DNA from: Candidatus Dormiibacterota bacterium | GTDB lineage: Bacteria > Chloroflexota > Dormibacteria > Aeolococcales > Aeolococcaceae | Length of the DNA stretch: 42,362 nucleotides | Direction of reading: 5' to 3' | Assembly (NCBI GenBank): GCA_003153505.1 | Contig: PLZA01000066.1 | Location: 1-42,362, forward strand | Part shown: piece by piece, positions 33,044 through 41,782 of the stretch | Layout of the letters: every line of letters starts with the position of its first letter | Position numbering within the stretch: position 1 is the first letter of the stretch | Notes under the pieces: generated by a model | The model's input: the letters and a program-made list of their open reading frames with translations, nothing else | Told to the model about the DNA's origin: nothing | Database searches by the model: none | Made by a program: the position numbers and the translations under genes

Positions 33044-34793
33044 ACCAGCGCCGGAGCTGTCCGTGCTCCGCGAACCGCTGCGCGAGATCAGTGGCGAGCA
33101 GGTGCTCGCAGGGCTGACGGCCGCGCTTTCCTGGCTGGAGGCGAACCAGCAGGAGATCAATGACCTCAACGTCTTCCCGGTGCCCGACGGCGACACCGGC
33201 TCGAACATGTACCTGACCCTGCGCTCGGCGGTGGAGGAGGCTCGTCACGCCCCCACGCCCGATGGGGCGGACTCGGTGCTCGCCGCGGCCGCGCACGGCT
33301 CGCTCATGGGAGCCCGCGGGAACAGCGGCGTCATCCTCTCGCAGATCCTCCGGGGCTTCGCCCAGGGGTCCGCGCAGCGTGCCCATCTCGATGCGGGCGG
33401 TGTCGCGCTGGCGCTCACCGAGGCTTCGGCGGTCGCATACCGCGCGGTGATGAAGCCCACCGAGGGCACCATCCTCACGGTCGTCCGGGACGCGGCCTCG
33501 GCCGCCGCCGCATCTGCCGCATCCACTGACGACATCCGGGTGGTGCTGGATCGCGTTGTCACCGAAGCCCACGCGGCCGTCGAGCGGACGACCGATCAAC
33601 TCCAGGTGCTCCGAGATGCCAACGTCGTCGATGCCGGGGGCTTCGGGCTGGCGGTGATCCTCGAGGGGTTTGCCCGGGCGGTGGGCGACGCCCATGCGGC
33701 TGCGCCGGTGCCGGCGCTGCTCCGGCGGTCCGGCGAGCCCGCGCTGCGACTCCCGCCGAATCCCGGTGACTTGGAGGCGACGGGCTCGCCGGTCGCGCGG
33801 CGCGGAGCAGCGGCCATCGCCCCGCGCGAGCAGGGCTGGGGGTACTGCACAGAATTCCTGATCAACGGTCCCGGGCTCGATGTCGAGGCGATCCGCAGCG
33901 AGCTCTCCGCGCTCGGCGAGTCGGCGCTCGTGGTCGGCGATCCTGAGCTCGTGCGTGTGCACATTCACACCGGCGACCCGGCGGAGCTCATCGCCGCGGC
34001 CTCATCGCGGGGGCGGATGAGCAAGCTCAAGGTCGAGGACATGTCCGCCCAGCACCACGACGTGCTCGCGCGCGCCGAGGCGAACGAGGCGGAGACGATT
34101 GGGACCGCGGTGCAGGAGCGTCCGCAGGCTCCCCCGAAAGCCATCGGCGTCGCCAGCGTCGCTCCCGGCGAGGGTTTTCGCGAAATCATGGGGAGCCTCG
34201 GCGCCGACATCGTGGTCAGCGGCGGCCAGACCATGAACCCGTCGATCGAGGATCTGCTCAACGGCGTGCGTGCGGTCAACGCGGAGCGCGTGATCCTTCT
34301 GCCCAACAACGGCAACGTCATCCTCACCGCGGAGCAGGTTGATCCGCTCGCTGACGGATGCGAGGTCCGCGTCGTGCCCACACGCAACCTCCCGCAGGGC
34401 ATCAGCGCACTGCTCGCGTTCGACGCCACGGCAAGCATCGAGGAGAACGTCGAGCGAATGCTCGCCGCGATCGCGACGGTGCGCGCGGTGGAGGTGACTC
34501 ACGCCGTCCGCGACACCAGTGTCAACGGCCATGACATCAAGCTCGGCGACGTCATCGCGGTGGTTGATGACGTGATCACCCAGGTCGGCAGCGATTATCT
34601 CGGCGTCATCGAGGCGGTGCTCCAATCGCAGGATGCGCAGCCGGAACTGGTCACCGTGTATTCCGGTCACGAGATCGATGAGCAAGAGGCGGCGGCACTG
34701 GTCGGCAGCCTGCGAACCGCGCACCCCGAGACCGAGTTCGAGCTGCAGGCGGGGGGACAAGAGCACTACCCGTACGTGCTCTCGCTCGAATAG
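33030..34793 (+). CDS. fakA: fatty acid kinase subunit FakA-like (DAK2 domain)
   Basis: The 587-residue protein has an N-terminal DAK2/DhaL ATP-binding domain with NVFPVPDGDTGSNM (about residues 47-60) and GARGNSGVILSQILRG (about 95-110). A linker and a C-terminal DegV-like dimer domain follow (about 370-587). FakA phosphorylates fatty acids bound to FakB, giving acyl-phosphate for phospholipid synthesis. FakB is encoded directly behind it, and both fit the nearby fatty acid synthesis genes. The GTG start lies inside the end of asp23. Confidence 0.92.
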   Translation: MSATKPAPELSVLREPLREISGEQVLAGLTAALSWLEANQQEINDLNVFPVPDGDTGSNMYLTLRSAVEEARHAPTPDGADSVLAAAAHGSLMGARGNSGVILSQILRGFAQGSAQRAHLDAGGVALALTEASAVAYRAVMKPTEGTILTVVRDAASAAAASAASTDDIRVVLDRVVTEAHAAVERTTDQLQVLRDANVVDAGGFGLAVILEGFARAVGDAHAAAPVPALLRRSGEPALRLPPNPGDLEATGSPVARRGAAAIAPREQGWGYCTEFLINGPGLDVEAIRSELSALGESALVVGDPELVRVHIHTGDPAELIAAASSRGRMSKLKVEDMSAQHHDVLARAEANEAETIGTAVQERPQAPPKAIGVASVAPGEGFREIMGSLGADIVVSGGQTMNPSIEDLLNGVRAVNAERVILLPNNGNVILTAEQVDPLADGCEVRVVPTRNLPQGISALLAFDATASIEENVERMLAAIATVRAVEVTHAVRDTSVNGHDIKLGDVIAVVDDVITQVGSDYLGVIEAVLQSQDAQPELVTVYSGHEIDEQEAAALVGSLRTAHPETEFELQAGGQEHYPYVLSLE

Positions 34794-34794
34794 G

Positions 34795-35631
34795 GTGATC
34801 CACCTCGTCACCGACAGCACATCCGATATCCCGCCCTCGGACGCGCAGGCGCTGGGCGTGCATATCGTCCCGCTGATCGTGCGGTTCGGCGATGAGCAGT
34901 ACCGCGACGGCATCGATATCGACCCCGATCAGTTCTACGCGAAGCTCGAGCACTCGGGCGTGCACCCGACGACATCGCAGCCGTCCCCCGACGCGTTCGC
35001 AACGCTCTACCAGACGCTGCTGGCGAACCCGGACGACCTCGTCGTCGGATTGCACATCTCCTCGAAGCTGAGCGGCACCCTGCAATCGGCGACGCTGGCG
35101 GCGAAGGACTTCGATCCCGCGCGCATTCACCTCGTCGACACCGAGAGCGTGAGCGGCGGCCTCCAACTGCTGGTGCGTGCGGCGCTCGACGACATCAAGG
35201 CGGGCGACAGCGCCGCTGTGGTTGCCGACAAGGCCACCCGGCGGCGGAGCAAGGTCACGATTCTTGTGCTCCTCGACAGCCTGACCTACCTGCACCGCGG
35301 CGGGCGGATCGGCCGCGCCCAGGCCTTTGTGGGCAGCCTGCTCAACGTCAAACCGCTCATCGCCATTCGCGACGGCGAGGTCCACCCGGTCGCCCGCCCG
35401 CGGAGCTGGTCGAAGGGTGTCGAGATGATCGTGGAGGGCGTCCGTGGGTGCGCGCCCCTGCGCGGGCTCGCCGAGTTTCACGCGGCCACGACCGAGTCAC
35501 TGCTCGACCTGGAGGCTCGTCTGAGCACCGTGGTGTTGAACGTCAACGCAATCCTGGGGCGGATCGGCCCTGTTGTCGGCGCGTACAGCGGCCCCGGTGG
35601 TCTGGGAGTCGCCTGCCTGGGCGCGGACTAA
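34795..35631 (+). CDS. fakB: DegV family fatty-acid-binding protein (FakB-like)
   Basis: The 278-residue protein begins IHLVTDSTSDIPP and has HPTTSQPSPDAF (the TSQPS fatty-acid-carboxylate loop, about residues 61-72). ISSKLSGTLQSA and DSLTYLHRGGRIGRAQAFVG follow, all DegV signatures. It carries a fatty acid for phosphorylation by FakA. The GTG start is one base past the fakA stop. An internal lipid tunnel is expected from the family but cannot be seen in sequence. Confidence 0.92.
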   Translation: MIHLVTDSTSDIPPSDAQALGVHIVPLIVRFGDEQYRDGIDIDPDQFYAKLEHSGVHPTTSQPSPDAFATLYQTLLANPDDLVVGLHISSKLSGTLQSATLAAKDFDPARIHLVDTESVSGGLQLLVRAALDDIKAGDSAAVVADKATRRRSKVTILVLLDSLTYLHRGGRIGRAQAFVGSLLNVKPLIAIRDGEVHPVARPRSWSKGVEMIVEGVRGCAPLRGLAEFHAATTESLLDLEARLSTVVLNVNAILGRIGPVVGAYSGPGGLGVACLGAD

Positions 35632-35660
35632 CCGGGCTGGCCTGCCACGATGGAGCAGCT

Positions 35661-37745
35661 GTGACGTCGCAACTCGTCTCAATCGTGACCCCGGCCCATG
35701 TGCCGCTCGACCTTGACCTGCCGCTGCACCGGATCACGGGTATTGGTCCGCGACAGGCGCAGCGACTCGAGAAGCTGGGGCTCACCACCGTGCGGGATCT
35801 GCTCTTTCACCTCCCGCGCCGCTATGAGGACACGCGCCAGACCGTGCCGCTGCGGGCGCTGCAACCGGGAATCGTGCAGACCTCGCATGTACGCATCCGC
35901 AACATCAGCTCGCGGCGAAGCCCGTACAAGAAGATGATGCTCGTCGAGGCGACGCTCGAGGACGACGGCGGTGTGGCCAACGCAGTGTGGTTCAACCAAC
36001 CATTTCTCGTCCGCCAGCTTCAACCCGGGATGGAGCTCATGGTCAGCGGCAAGATCGAGTCGACGCGCACTGGAATGACCTTCCGCAGTCCCACCTTCGA
36101 ACGCGCGGGGCGCGACCAGCATCACGTCGGCACGCTCGCGCCGGTGTATCCCGAGACCCAGGGCATCACGTCACGTTTCCTCCGCACGCGCATCGAGCCG
36201 CTGCTCGGGTTTGCGACCCAGCTCCCGGACCGCCTGCCGCCATCGGTCCGCGAGGCCGAAGGACTGATGCCGATTGCGGAGGCGATCTACCAGGTGCACG
36301 TGCCCGGCGACCTGGCGACGGCTGCCCGCGCTCGCGAGCGCATCGCTTTCGAGGAACTCTTCCTGCTGCAGGTGGCGGCCGAGCGCGCACGCCGCCGGCG
36401 CTTGAGCGGACCTGGGGTGATCGTCGCCTATGACATCGACCTTGCGCGCCGGTTCGTTGCGACGCTGCCGTTCAAGCTCACCGACGGCCAGCGCGTCGCC
36501 GGTCACGAGATCCTCACCGACCTTGCGGCGCCCGGACCGATGAACCGGCTGCTCCAGGGTGATGTCGGCAGCGGCAAGACCGTGGTGGCCGCACTGGCAG
36601 CGCTCATGACCCACCACGGGGGATTCCAGACTGCGGTCATGGCGCCGACCGAGATCCTGGCGCGCCAGCATCACGCGACCCTGGAGAAGCTGCTGGCCCA
36701 GCACGGCCTGCCGCCCCGGCTGCTCGTCGGCAGCACCTCGGCAGCGGCGCGCCGGGAGATCCTCGCGGGTCTCGCGGGCGGCCACGACTCACTGATCGTC
36801 GGGACCCACGCGCTCATCGAGGACGGCGTGGCCATGGTCAATCTCGGGCTCGTCGTGGTCGACGAGCAGCATCGTTTCGGCGTTGCTCAGCGCCAGCGCC
36901 TGCGCCAGACATCGGGAGCGATGCCCAACTACCTCGCGATGACGGCGACCCCGATCCCGCGCTCGCTTTCGAACACGCTCTATGGTGACGTGGACCTCAG
37001 CGAGCTGCGCGAGATGCCGCCCGGACGGCATCCGGTCGAGACGCGTGTCGTCCCACCCCAGGAGCGCGACGCCGCCTACGAGTTCGTGCGGTCCGAGGTG
37101 CGCAAGGGGCGCCAAGCGTTCGTCATCTGCCCGCTCATCGAGGAATCCGACAAGCTCGGAGCGCGCAGCGCAACCGCGGAGTACGACCGCCTCAGCACGA
37201 CGGTCTTCCCCGACCTCCGCGTGGAACTTCTCCACGGACGCATGCCGGCGCGAGAGAAGATCGAGCGGATGGACCGGTTCGTCCGCGGTGACGCCGACGT
37301 CCTGGTGGCGACCAGCGTGGTCGAGGTCGGCGTCGACATCCCCAACGCGACGATCATGGTCATCGAGGGCGCCGAGCGATTCGGACTCGCTCAGCTCCAT
37401 CAGTTCCGAGGCAGGGTCGGGCGCGATCAGCACCAGTCGTTCTGCCTGCTCTTCGAAGGCGGGATCGACGAAGAGGGCTCGCAGCGCCTCGCCGCCGTCG
37501 CCGCCACGGACAGCGGCTTCGAGCTTGCCGAACGCGACCTCCAGCTCCGCGGCCCCGGGCAGATCGTCGGCCTCCGCCAGCACGGGCTTCCCGAGATGCT
37601 CGCCGCGGATCTCCTCGATGTGGCGCTCGGACGGCGCGCCCGCCAGGCAGCGCTCGCATGGCTCGACCACGACGCCGATCTCTCAGCCTGGCAGCCCCTT
37701 TCGGAGTCGATGAATGGCTACCGCGCTGTCTTCGACATCGACTGA
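35661..37745 (+). CDS. recG: ATP-dependent DNA helicase RecG
   Basis: The 694-residue helicase rescues stalled forks and branch-migrates junctions. The N-terminal wedge/OB domain contains LTTVRDLLFHLPRRYEDTR. LLQGDVGSGKTVVAALAAL is Walker A (about residue 295). VVDEQHRFGVAQRQRLR is the DEQH box and FRGRVGRDQHQSFCLL is motif VI. The C-terminal LRGPGQIVGLRQHGLPE is specific to RecG. GTG 35661 was chosen because the family N-terminus follows it; upstream codons belong to the end of fakB. Confidence 0.96.
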   Translation: MTSQLVSIVTPAHVPLDLDLPLHRITGIGPRQAQRLEKLGLTTVRDLLFHLPRRYEDTRQTVPLRALQPGIVQTSHVRIRNISSRRSPYKKMMLVEATLEDDGGVANAVWFNQPFLVRQLQPGMELMVSGKIESTRTGMTFRSPTFERAGRDQHHVGTLAPVYPETQGITSRFLRTRIEPLLGFATQLPDRLPPSVREAEGLMPIAEAIYQVHVPGDLATAARARERIAFEELFLLQVAAERARRRRLSGPGVIVAYDIDLARRFVATLPFKLTDGQRVAGHEILTDLAAPGPMNRLLQGDVGSGKTVVAALAALMTHHGGFQTAVMAPTEILARQHHATLEKLLAQHGLPPRLLVGSTSAAARREILAGLAGGHDSLIVGTHALIEDGVAMVNLGLVVVDEQHRFGVAQRQRLRQTSGAMPNYLAMTATPIPRSLSNTLYGDVDLSELREMPPGRHPVETRVVPPQERDAAYEFVRSEVRKGRQAFVICPLIEESDKLGARSATAEYDRLSTTVFPDLRVELLHGRMPAREKIERMDRFVRGDADVLVATSVVEVGVDIPNATIMVIEGAERFGLAQLHQFRGRVGRDQHQSFCLLFEGGIDEEGSQRLAAVAATDSGFELAERDLQLRGPGQIVGLRQHGLPEMLAADLLDVALGRRARQAALAWLDHDADLSAWQPLSESMNGYRAVFDID

Positions 37746-37763
37746 CGTGCCCCGCATCCCTTC

Positions 37764-38369
37764 ATGCCAGCGCGTCTGAAGACGGGGCCGCAGCACCTGG
37801 CCCAGACCCGGATCACGGCGGGGGAGTGGCGCGGACGCGTGGTCAGCACTCCGTCCGGCCGCGAGGTGCGGCCGACCAGGGCCATGGTCCGGCAGTCGGT
37901 CTACGACATCCTCGGAAACCGCGTGGTGGGAGCCCGCATGCTCGATCTCTACGCCGGCGCCGGGACGGTCGGGTTCGAGGCGCTGTCCCGCGGCGCAGCG
38001 TCGGTGACCTTCGTCGAGCGCCATCGTGAGGCGCTGGCGCTGATCGCGAAGACCGCCGAACGGTTCGGGTGTCGGGATCGATGCAGCATCGTGGGCGCCG
38101 ATGTCCGGCGCTGGCTGCGCGGCGCTTCCGAGCAGACCGAGGCGGCCGACCTCTGCTACGTGGATGCTCCATATCAGGATCCCGAGCTGGAGAGCGTGCT
38201 CGAGTTGCTCGGAGCGGCTCCACCGCGTCTTGTCGTGTGCGAACATCACCGCGCCCGCGAAATCCCCGAGCAGATCGGCAGCCTGACCCGGTTCCGCGAG
38301 GCGCGTTACGGCCTGACCACCATCAGCTTCCTGCAGCGATCCGCTGCACCAACGGACGGAACAGCGTGA
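37764..38369 (+). CDS. rsmD: RsmD, 16S rRNA (guanine966-N2)-methyltransferase
   Basis: The 201-residue protein has TRITAGEWRGRVVSTPSGRE and RPTRAMVRQSVYDIL at the N-terminus. LDLYAGAGTVGFEALSRGA is SAM motif I (about residues 60-78), with FVERHR as the ribose-binding strand. The catalytic motif reads YVDAPYQDPEL. RsmD usually has D-P-P-[YF] here; this protein has D-A-P-Y. It lies 18 nt after recG and its stop overlaps the coaD GTG by 4 nt, the common rsmD-coaD pair. Confidence 0.92.
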   Translation: MPARLKTGPQHLAQTRITAGEWRGRVVSTPSGREVRPTRAMVRQSVYDILGNRVVGARMLDLYAGAGTVGFEALSRGAASVTFVERHREALALIAKTAERFGCRDRCSIVGADVRRWLRGASEQTEAADLCYVDAPYQDPELESVLELLGAAPPRLVVCEHHRAREIPEQIGSLTRFREARYGLTTISFLQRSAAPTDGTA

Positions 38370-38878
38370 GCGAGCGCATCGCGGTGTACCCCGGCAGCTT
38401 CGATCCGGTGACGTACGGCCACCTCGACATCCTGGATCGCGCCGCGGCGATCTTCGACAGGGTGGTCGTCGGGGTGCTCGAGAATCCCGGCAAGTCGCCG
38501 CTGTTCACCGCCGGCGAGCGCGTCGAGATGCTCCGGGCATGCCTGGAGTCGAGGCCACGGATCGAGGTGACCACGTTCGACGGGCTCACCGTCGACTTCG
38601 CGGCGGGCACGGGGGCAATCGCGATCGTTCGCGGGCTTCGGGTCATCAGCGATTTCGAGTCGGAATTCCAGATGGCCCTGATGAACCGGCGGCTCAACCC
38701 CGCGGTGAACACCGTGTTCCTGATGACCTCGTTCTCCAACGTGTTCATCTCGTCGTCGCTCATCAAGGAGGTGTGTCACCTCGGTGGCAACGTCACCGAT
38801 ATGGCCCCACCAGTGAGCGTGGAGGCGATGCGCCGGCGCTTCGCCGAGCAGCGCGAACGCGAGGCACGGACCTCGTGA
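38366..38878 (+). CDS. coaD: phosphopantetheine adenylyltransferase
   Basis: The 170-residue enzyme makes dephospho-CoA from 4'-phosphopantetheine and ATP. YPGSFDPVTYGHLDILDRAA carries the nucleotidyl-transferase T-x-x-G-H motif, RGLRVISDFESEFQMALMNR is the substrate segment and SSSLIKEV is the C-terminal ISSSxIKE motif. The GTG start overlaps rsmD and its stop overlaps the coiled-coil gene. Its product feeds the CoA and ACP chemistry of the fab genes downstream. Confidence 0.96.
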   Translation: MSERIAVYPGSFDPVTYGHLDILDRAAAIFDRVVVGVLENPGKSPLFTAGERVEMLRACLESRPRIEVTTFDGLTVDFAAGTGAIAIVRGLRVISDFESEFQMALMNRRLNPAVNTVFLMTSFSNVFISSSLIKEVCHLGGNVTDMAPPVSVEAMRRRFAEQREREARTS

Positions 38879-39411
38879 GCGATCCACCGGCGAACCTGGA
38901 TCCCACGGTGATCGACCTCGTCGACCAGCTCGAGGAGCTGGTGAGCACCGGCCGGCGCGTGCCCTTCACCGCCGGTGTCGTGGTCAACGAGGACGAGCTG
39001 CTCGAGCTCATCGACCGCACCAGGCTCGGGCTTCCCGACGAGCTGATGCAGGCCCGCCATCTCCTCGAGGATCAGCGCCGTGTGCTCGTCGAGGCCGAGC
39101 AGGAGGCGGAGCGGATCCTCTCCCGCGCCGAGACCGAGGCGGCACGGGTGATCGACGAGGCCGCGGCTCGCGCCGCGGTGATGGTCGGCGATCACGCCAT
39201 CGCCGAGCAGGCTCGCGAGCACGCCGCAACCGTGCTGACCGAGGCCGAGGAGCGAGCGGCCAAGACCTGCAGCGAGGCCGACGCCTACGCCCGCGAGGTC
39301 ATGCTCCGACTCGAGGACCAGCTGATGCGCGCTGCCACGACGGTCCGGAAGGGGATCGACGCACTCCCCGCCGAGGGTGGATCGCGGCGGAAACGCCGGG
39401 AGCGAGACTAG
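38875..39411 (+). CDS. coiled-coil protein, ATP-synthase-B/DivIVA-like
   Basis: The 178-residue protein begins VSDPPANLDPTVIDLVDQLE and runs through a long, highly charged helix (about residues 60-160: VEAEQEAERILSRAETEAA, AEQAREHAATVLTEAEERAA) with heptad-like Ala/Glu/Arg spacing. The tail is basic (SRRKRRERD). No membrane helix is seen. Proteins of this kind in the coaD-rpmF interval of related genomes are called hypothetical or DivIVA-like. A structural role is inferred only from the coiled coil. Confidence 0.7.
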   Translation: MSDPPANLDPTVIDLVDQLEELVSTGRRVPFTAGVVVNEDELLELIDRTRLGLPDELMQARHLLEDQRRVLVEAEQEAERILSRAETEAARVIDEAAARAAVMVGDHAIAEQAREHAATVLTEAEERAAKTCSEADAYAREVMLRLEDQLMRAATTVRKGIDALPAEGGSRRKRRERD

Positions 39412-39442
39412 CGTCTCGGGTCGCCCGGCGCGGACACGCCGC

Positions 39443-39448
39443 TATACT
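39443..39448 (+). promoter_or_regulatory. -10 element ahead of rpmF
   Basis: TATACT lies 57 nt upstream of the rpmF ATG in the only gap of this run. It matches five of six bases of TATAAT. The base 17 nt upstream gives no good -35, so the promoter may be of the extended or weak type. Confidence 0.4.
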
Positions 39449-39505
39449 GACCGCATTCACTGGCCGCGCTGCTGTGCGTGCGCGCCGTCCCCGGAGAAAT
39501 CGAGC

Positions 39506-39682
39506 ATGCCGCTTCCCAAGCAAAAGATCTCAAAGCGCCGCCGCGACTTTCGGCGCTCTCATCATGCCCTCGAAATGCCGACGCTCTCGCCATGCCCGCG
39601 CTGCCGCCAGCCGCGAATCCCACACCGCGTCTGCCCGAATTGCGGCCACTATCGCGGCCGCGAAGTGGTCGTCACCGAGTAA
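39506..39682 (+). CDS. rpmF: 50S ribosomal protein L32
   Basis: The 58-residue protein begins MPLPKQKISKRRRDFRRSHH and has CPRCRQPRIPHRVCPNCGHY, two C-x2-C pairs that mark the zinc-binding form. GGAGAAA precedes the ATG with good spacing. It is directly followed by fabD. In many bacteria plsX and fabH lie between rpmF and fabD; here they are absent. Confidence 0.96.
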   Translation: MPLPKQKISKRRRDFRRSHHALEMPTLSPCPRCRQPRIPHRVCPNCGHYRGREVVVTE

Positions 39683-39695
39683 CCATCCGGTCCTG

Positions 39696-40619
39696 TTGGC
39701 CCGAGTCGCACTCTGCTTTCCCGGACAGGGCAGCCAGGCCGCCGGTATGGCGGATGGGTTGATCGATCTCCCCATCGCCGTGGACATGCTCGAGGCAGCG
39801 CAATCGTCTGGACTCGACCTGCGCACCGCGCTGTCCGGCGCTGACGAGCAACTTCGCGCCACGGACATCGCGCAGCCGGCGCTGCTCTTTGTGGAATGCG
39901 CGCTGCGCAGCACCCTGCCGGACGATCTCGAGATCGTCGCGGTCGCGGGGCACAGCGTCGGCGAGTACGCGGCAGCCGTGGCCGCCACTGCGCTCAATCC
40001 CGCAGACGCGATGCGACTCGTCATCGAGCGTGGCCGGGCGATGGCGGCGATGCGCGAAGGGACCATGTGCGCGTTGATCGGCATCGACGTCGACGCGGCA
40101 ACCGCGGTGTGCCACGAAACCGAGCGCGAGACCGGCGAGGTGGTGGTTGTCGCCAATCACAATGCCCCCGGGCAGTTGGTCATCAGTGGCTCGACCGGCG
40201 GTGTCGAAGCGGCGTCGAAGCTTGCCCTGTCACGCGGCGCGCGACGAGCCATCCCGCTCAACGTCAGCGGCGCATTCCATTCGCCCCTGATGGCGTCTGC
40301 GGCGTCGCGGTTCGAGGCCGCGCTGGACGGCGTTGCGCTGTCCGATCCGCGACCGCCGGTCGTGTGCAACGTTGATGCATGCGACGTGCACACCGCCACC
40401 GCGTTGCGTGATCGATTGCGCGCCCAGCTCACGTCGCCGGTGCGATGGATCGACTGCGTGCACCGCCTCGTGGATCTCGGCGCCGAGCTGCTGGTCGAAG
40501 TCGGACCCGGCGCGGTGCTGAGCGGGCTGGCCAAGCGCATCGTTCCCGATGTCCGCGCGGTGTCGGTGAGCAGCGCTGACGCCGCTGCGCATCTCGACGT
40601 CGCGGCGGTCGCACGGTGA
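39696..40619 (+). CDS. fabD: malonyl-CoA:ACP transacylase
   Basis: The 307-residue enzyme loads malonate onto ACP for chain extension. It begins ARVALCFPGQGSQAAGMADG. GHSVGEYAAA carries the catalytic Ser (about residue 88), and GAFHSPLM carries the catalytic His. The start is taken as TTG 39696, because CFPGQGSQ lies only a few residues after it and no ATG or GTG is closer. No strong ribosome-binding site is seen, so coupling to rpmF is likely. Its stop overlaps fabG by 4 nt. Confidence 0.93.
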   Translation: MARVALCFPGQGSQAAGMADGLIDLPIAVDMLEAAQSSGLDLRTALSGADEQLRATDIAQPALLFVECALRSTLPDDLEIVAVAGHSVGEYAAAVAATALNPADAMRLVIERGRAMAAMREGTMCALIGIDVDAATAVCHETERETGEVVVVANHNAPGQLVISGSTGGVEAASKLALSRGARRAIPLNVSGAFHSPLMASAASRFEAALDGVALSDPRPPVVCNVDACDVHTATALRDRLRAQLTSPVRWIDCVHRLVDLGAELLVEVGPGAVLSGLAKRIVPDVRAVSVSSADAAAHLDVAAVAR

Positions 40620-41374
40620 GCGATCCGCGTCCCCTCGAAGGCAGGCGTGCCCTGGTCACCGGCGCGTCCCGCGGAATCGGCAGGGCGACGGCGATGGCGT
40701 TCGCCAAAGCCGGCGCGGCGGTGGCAGTCGCATACTCAGCGCACCCGGAGAGCGCCGAGGCCGTCGTCACCGCGCTGCGCAACGACCACGGCGCGACGGC
40801 CATCGCCCTGGGCGCCGACCTGGCCGATCCGAGTGCCGCTGCGGGCCTCGTCGAGCAGACGGTCCAGGCCCTCGGGGGCATCGACATCGTCGTCAACAAC
40901 GCGGGGATCACCCGGGACAACCTCGCCATGCGACTCGCCGACGACGACTGGGACGCGGTCATCGCCATCGACCTCACCGCCGCGTTCCACATCTGCCGAG
41001 CCGCACTCCGGCCGATGCTGCGTCAGCGATTCGGCCGTATCGTCAACGTGTCGAGTATCGCCGGCGTGATCGGCAACGCCGGGCAGTCCAACTACTCGGC
41101 CGCGAAAGCCGGGCTCATCGGATTGACCAAGTCGCTCGCCCGCGAGGTCGCCAGCCGCGACATCACGGTCAACGCGGTGGCGCCCGGCTTCATCGAGACC
41201 GACATGACCACCACACTCGCGGACGCGGTCCAGGCATCCGCCATCGCGGCGATCCCCAAGGGCCGGATGGGCACTGCCGACGAGGTCGCCTCGGCGATCA
41301 CCTTCCTCGTCCTGCCAGAGTCCGGCTACATCACCGGTCACGTGCTCCATGTCGACGGCGGCCTCGCCGCATGA
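40616..41374 (+). CDS. fabG: 3-oxoacyl-ACP reductase
   Basis: The 252-residue short-chain dehydrogenase reduces 3-oxoacyl-ACP with NADPH. VTGASRGIGRATAMAFAKAG is the cofactor fold (about residues 13-32), NNAGITRDNLAMRL follows, and VSSIAGVIGNAGQSNYSAAK contains the Ser-Tyr-Lys active site. VAPGFIETDM and YITGHVLHVDGG are further signatures. The GTG start overlaps the fabD stop. Its own stop overlaps an ATG at 41371 that opens the frame leading to rnc. Confidence 0.95.
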   Translation: MSDPRPLEGRRALVTGASRGIGRATAMAFAKAGAAVAVAYSAHPESAEAVVTALRNDHGATAIALGADLADPSAAAGLVEQTVQALGGIDIVVNNAGITRDNLAMRLADDDWDAVIAIDLTAAFHICRAALRPMLRQRFGRIVNVSSIAGVIGNAGQSNYSAAKAGLIGLTKSLAREVASRDITVNAVAPGFIETDMTTTLADAVQASAIAAIPKGRMGTADEVASAITFLVLPESGYITGHVLHVDGGLAA

Positions 41375-41782
41375 GCGAATCCGGGACACCGACCAGCAGC
41401 GACGACCCACCGGAACGCATCATCGACGGGGCTTCCGGGCCATTCGCGTGGCGCCCGCCTGCCTCTGACGCTATCGTTTCGCCCCAGACTGATGCGGCAC
41501 CCCCCGCAACCACACCATCACAAGGAACGCCTGATGCCAGATCTAACCTTCGACCGGTTCAAGGCGATCGTCGCCGATCAACTCGGCGTGGAGACCGAGC
41601 AGGTGACGCCGGAGGCGTCGTTCGTGGAGGACCTGAACGCGGACTCGCTCGACCTGGTCGAGCTGATCATGGCGTTCGAGGAGGAGTACCAGATGGAGAT
41701 CTCCGACGAGGACGCGGAGAAGATCGGGACGGTGGCTCAAGCCTGGGACTACATCCAGGAGAAGGTGGGAGCGACAACCTAG
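41371..41782 (+). other. open frame overlapping acpP, in frame with rnc
   Basis: From ATG 41371 (overlapping the fabG stop, ATGA) the frame that encodes RNase III is open without a stop through the fabG-acpP gap and all of acpP. Its first ~50 residues ([19 protein letters not shown], then [15 protein letters not shown]) are Ser/Thr/Pro/Asp-rich and disordered. The part over acpP is Arg/Gly-rich and looks like a shadow. It is either a genuine long N-terminal extension of RNase III or a chance open frame in GC-rich DNA. Confidence 0.3.
41534..41782 (+). CDS. acpP: acyl carrier protein
   Basis: The 82-residue acidic protein carries the growing fatty acid on a phosphopantetheine arm attached to Ser in [20 protein letters not shown]. 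The family start [17 protein letters not shown] follows ATG 41534, which has an AAGGAA ribosome-binding site. It sits 159 nt after fabG and before rnc, the usual order. The whole gene is overlapped in another frame by an uninterrupted open frame that joins RNase III. Confidence 0.96.
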   Translation: MPDLTFDRFKAIVADQLGVETEQVTPEASFVEDLNADSLDLVELIMAFEEEYQMEISDEDAEKIGTVAQAWDYIQEKVGATT

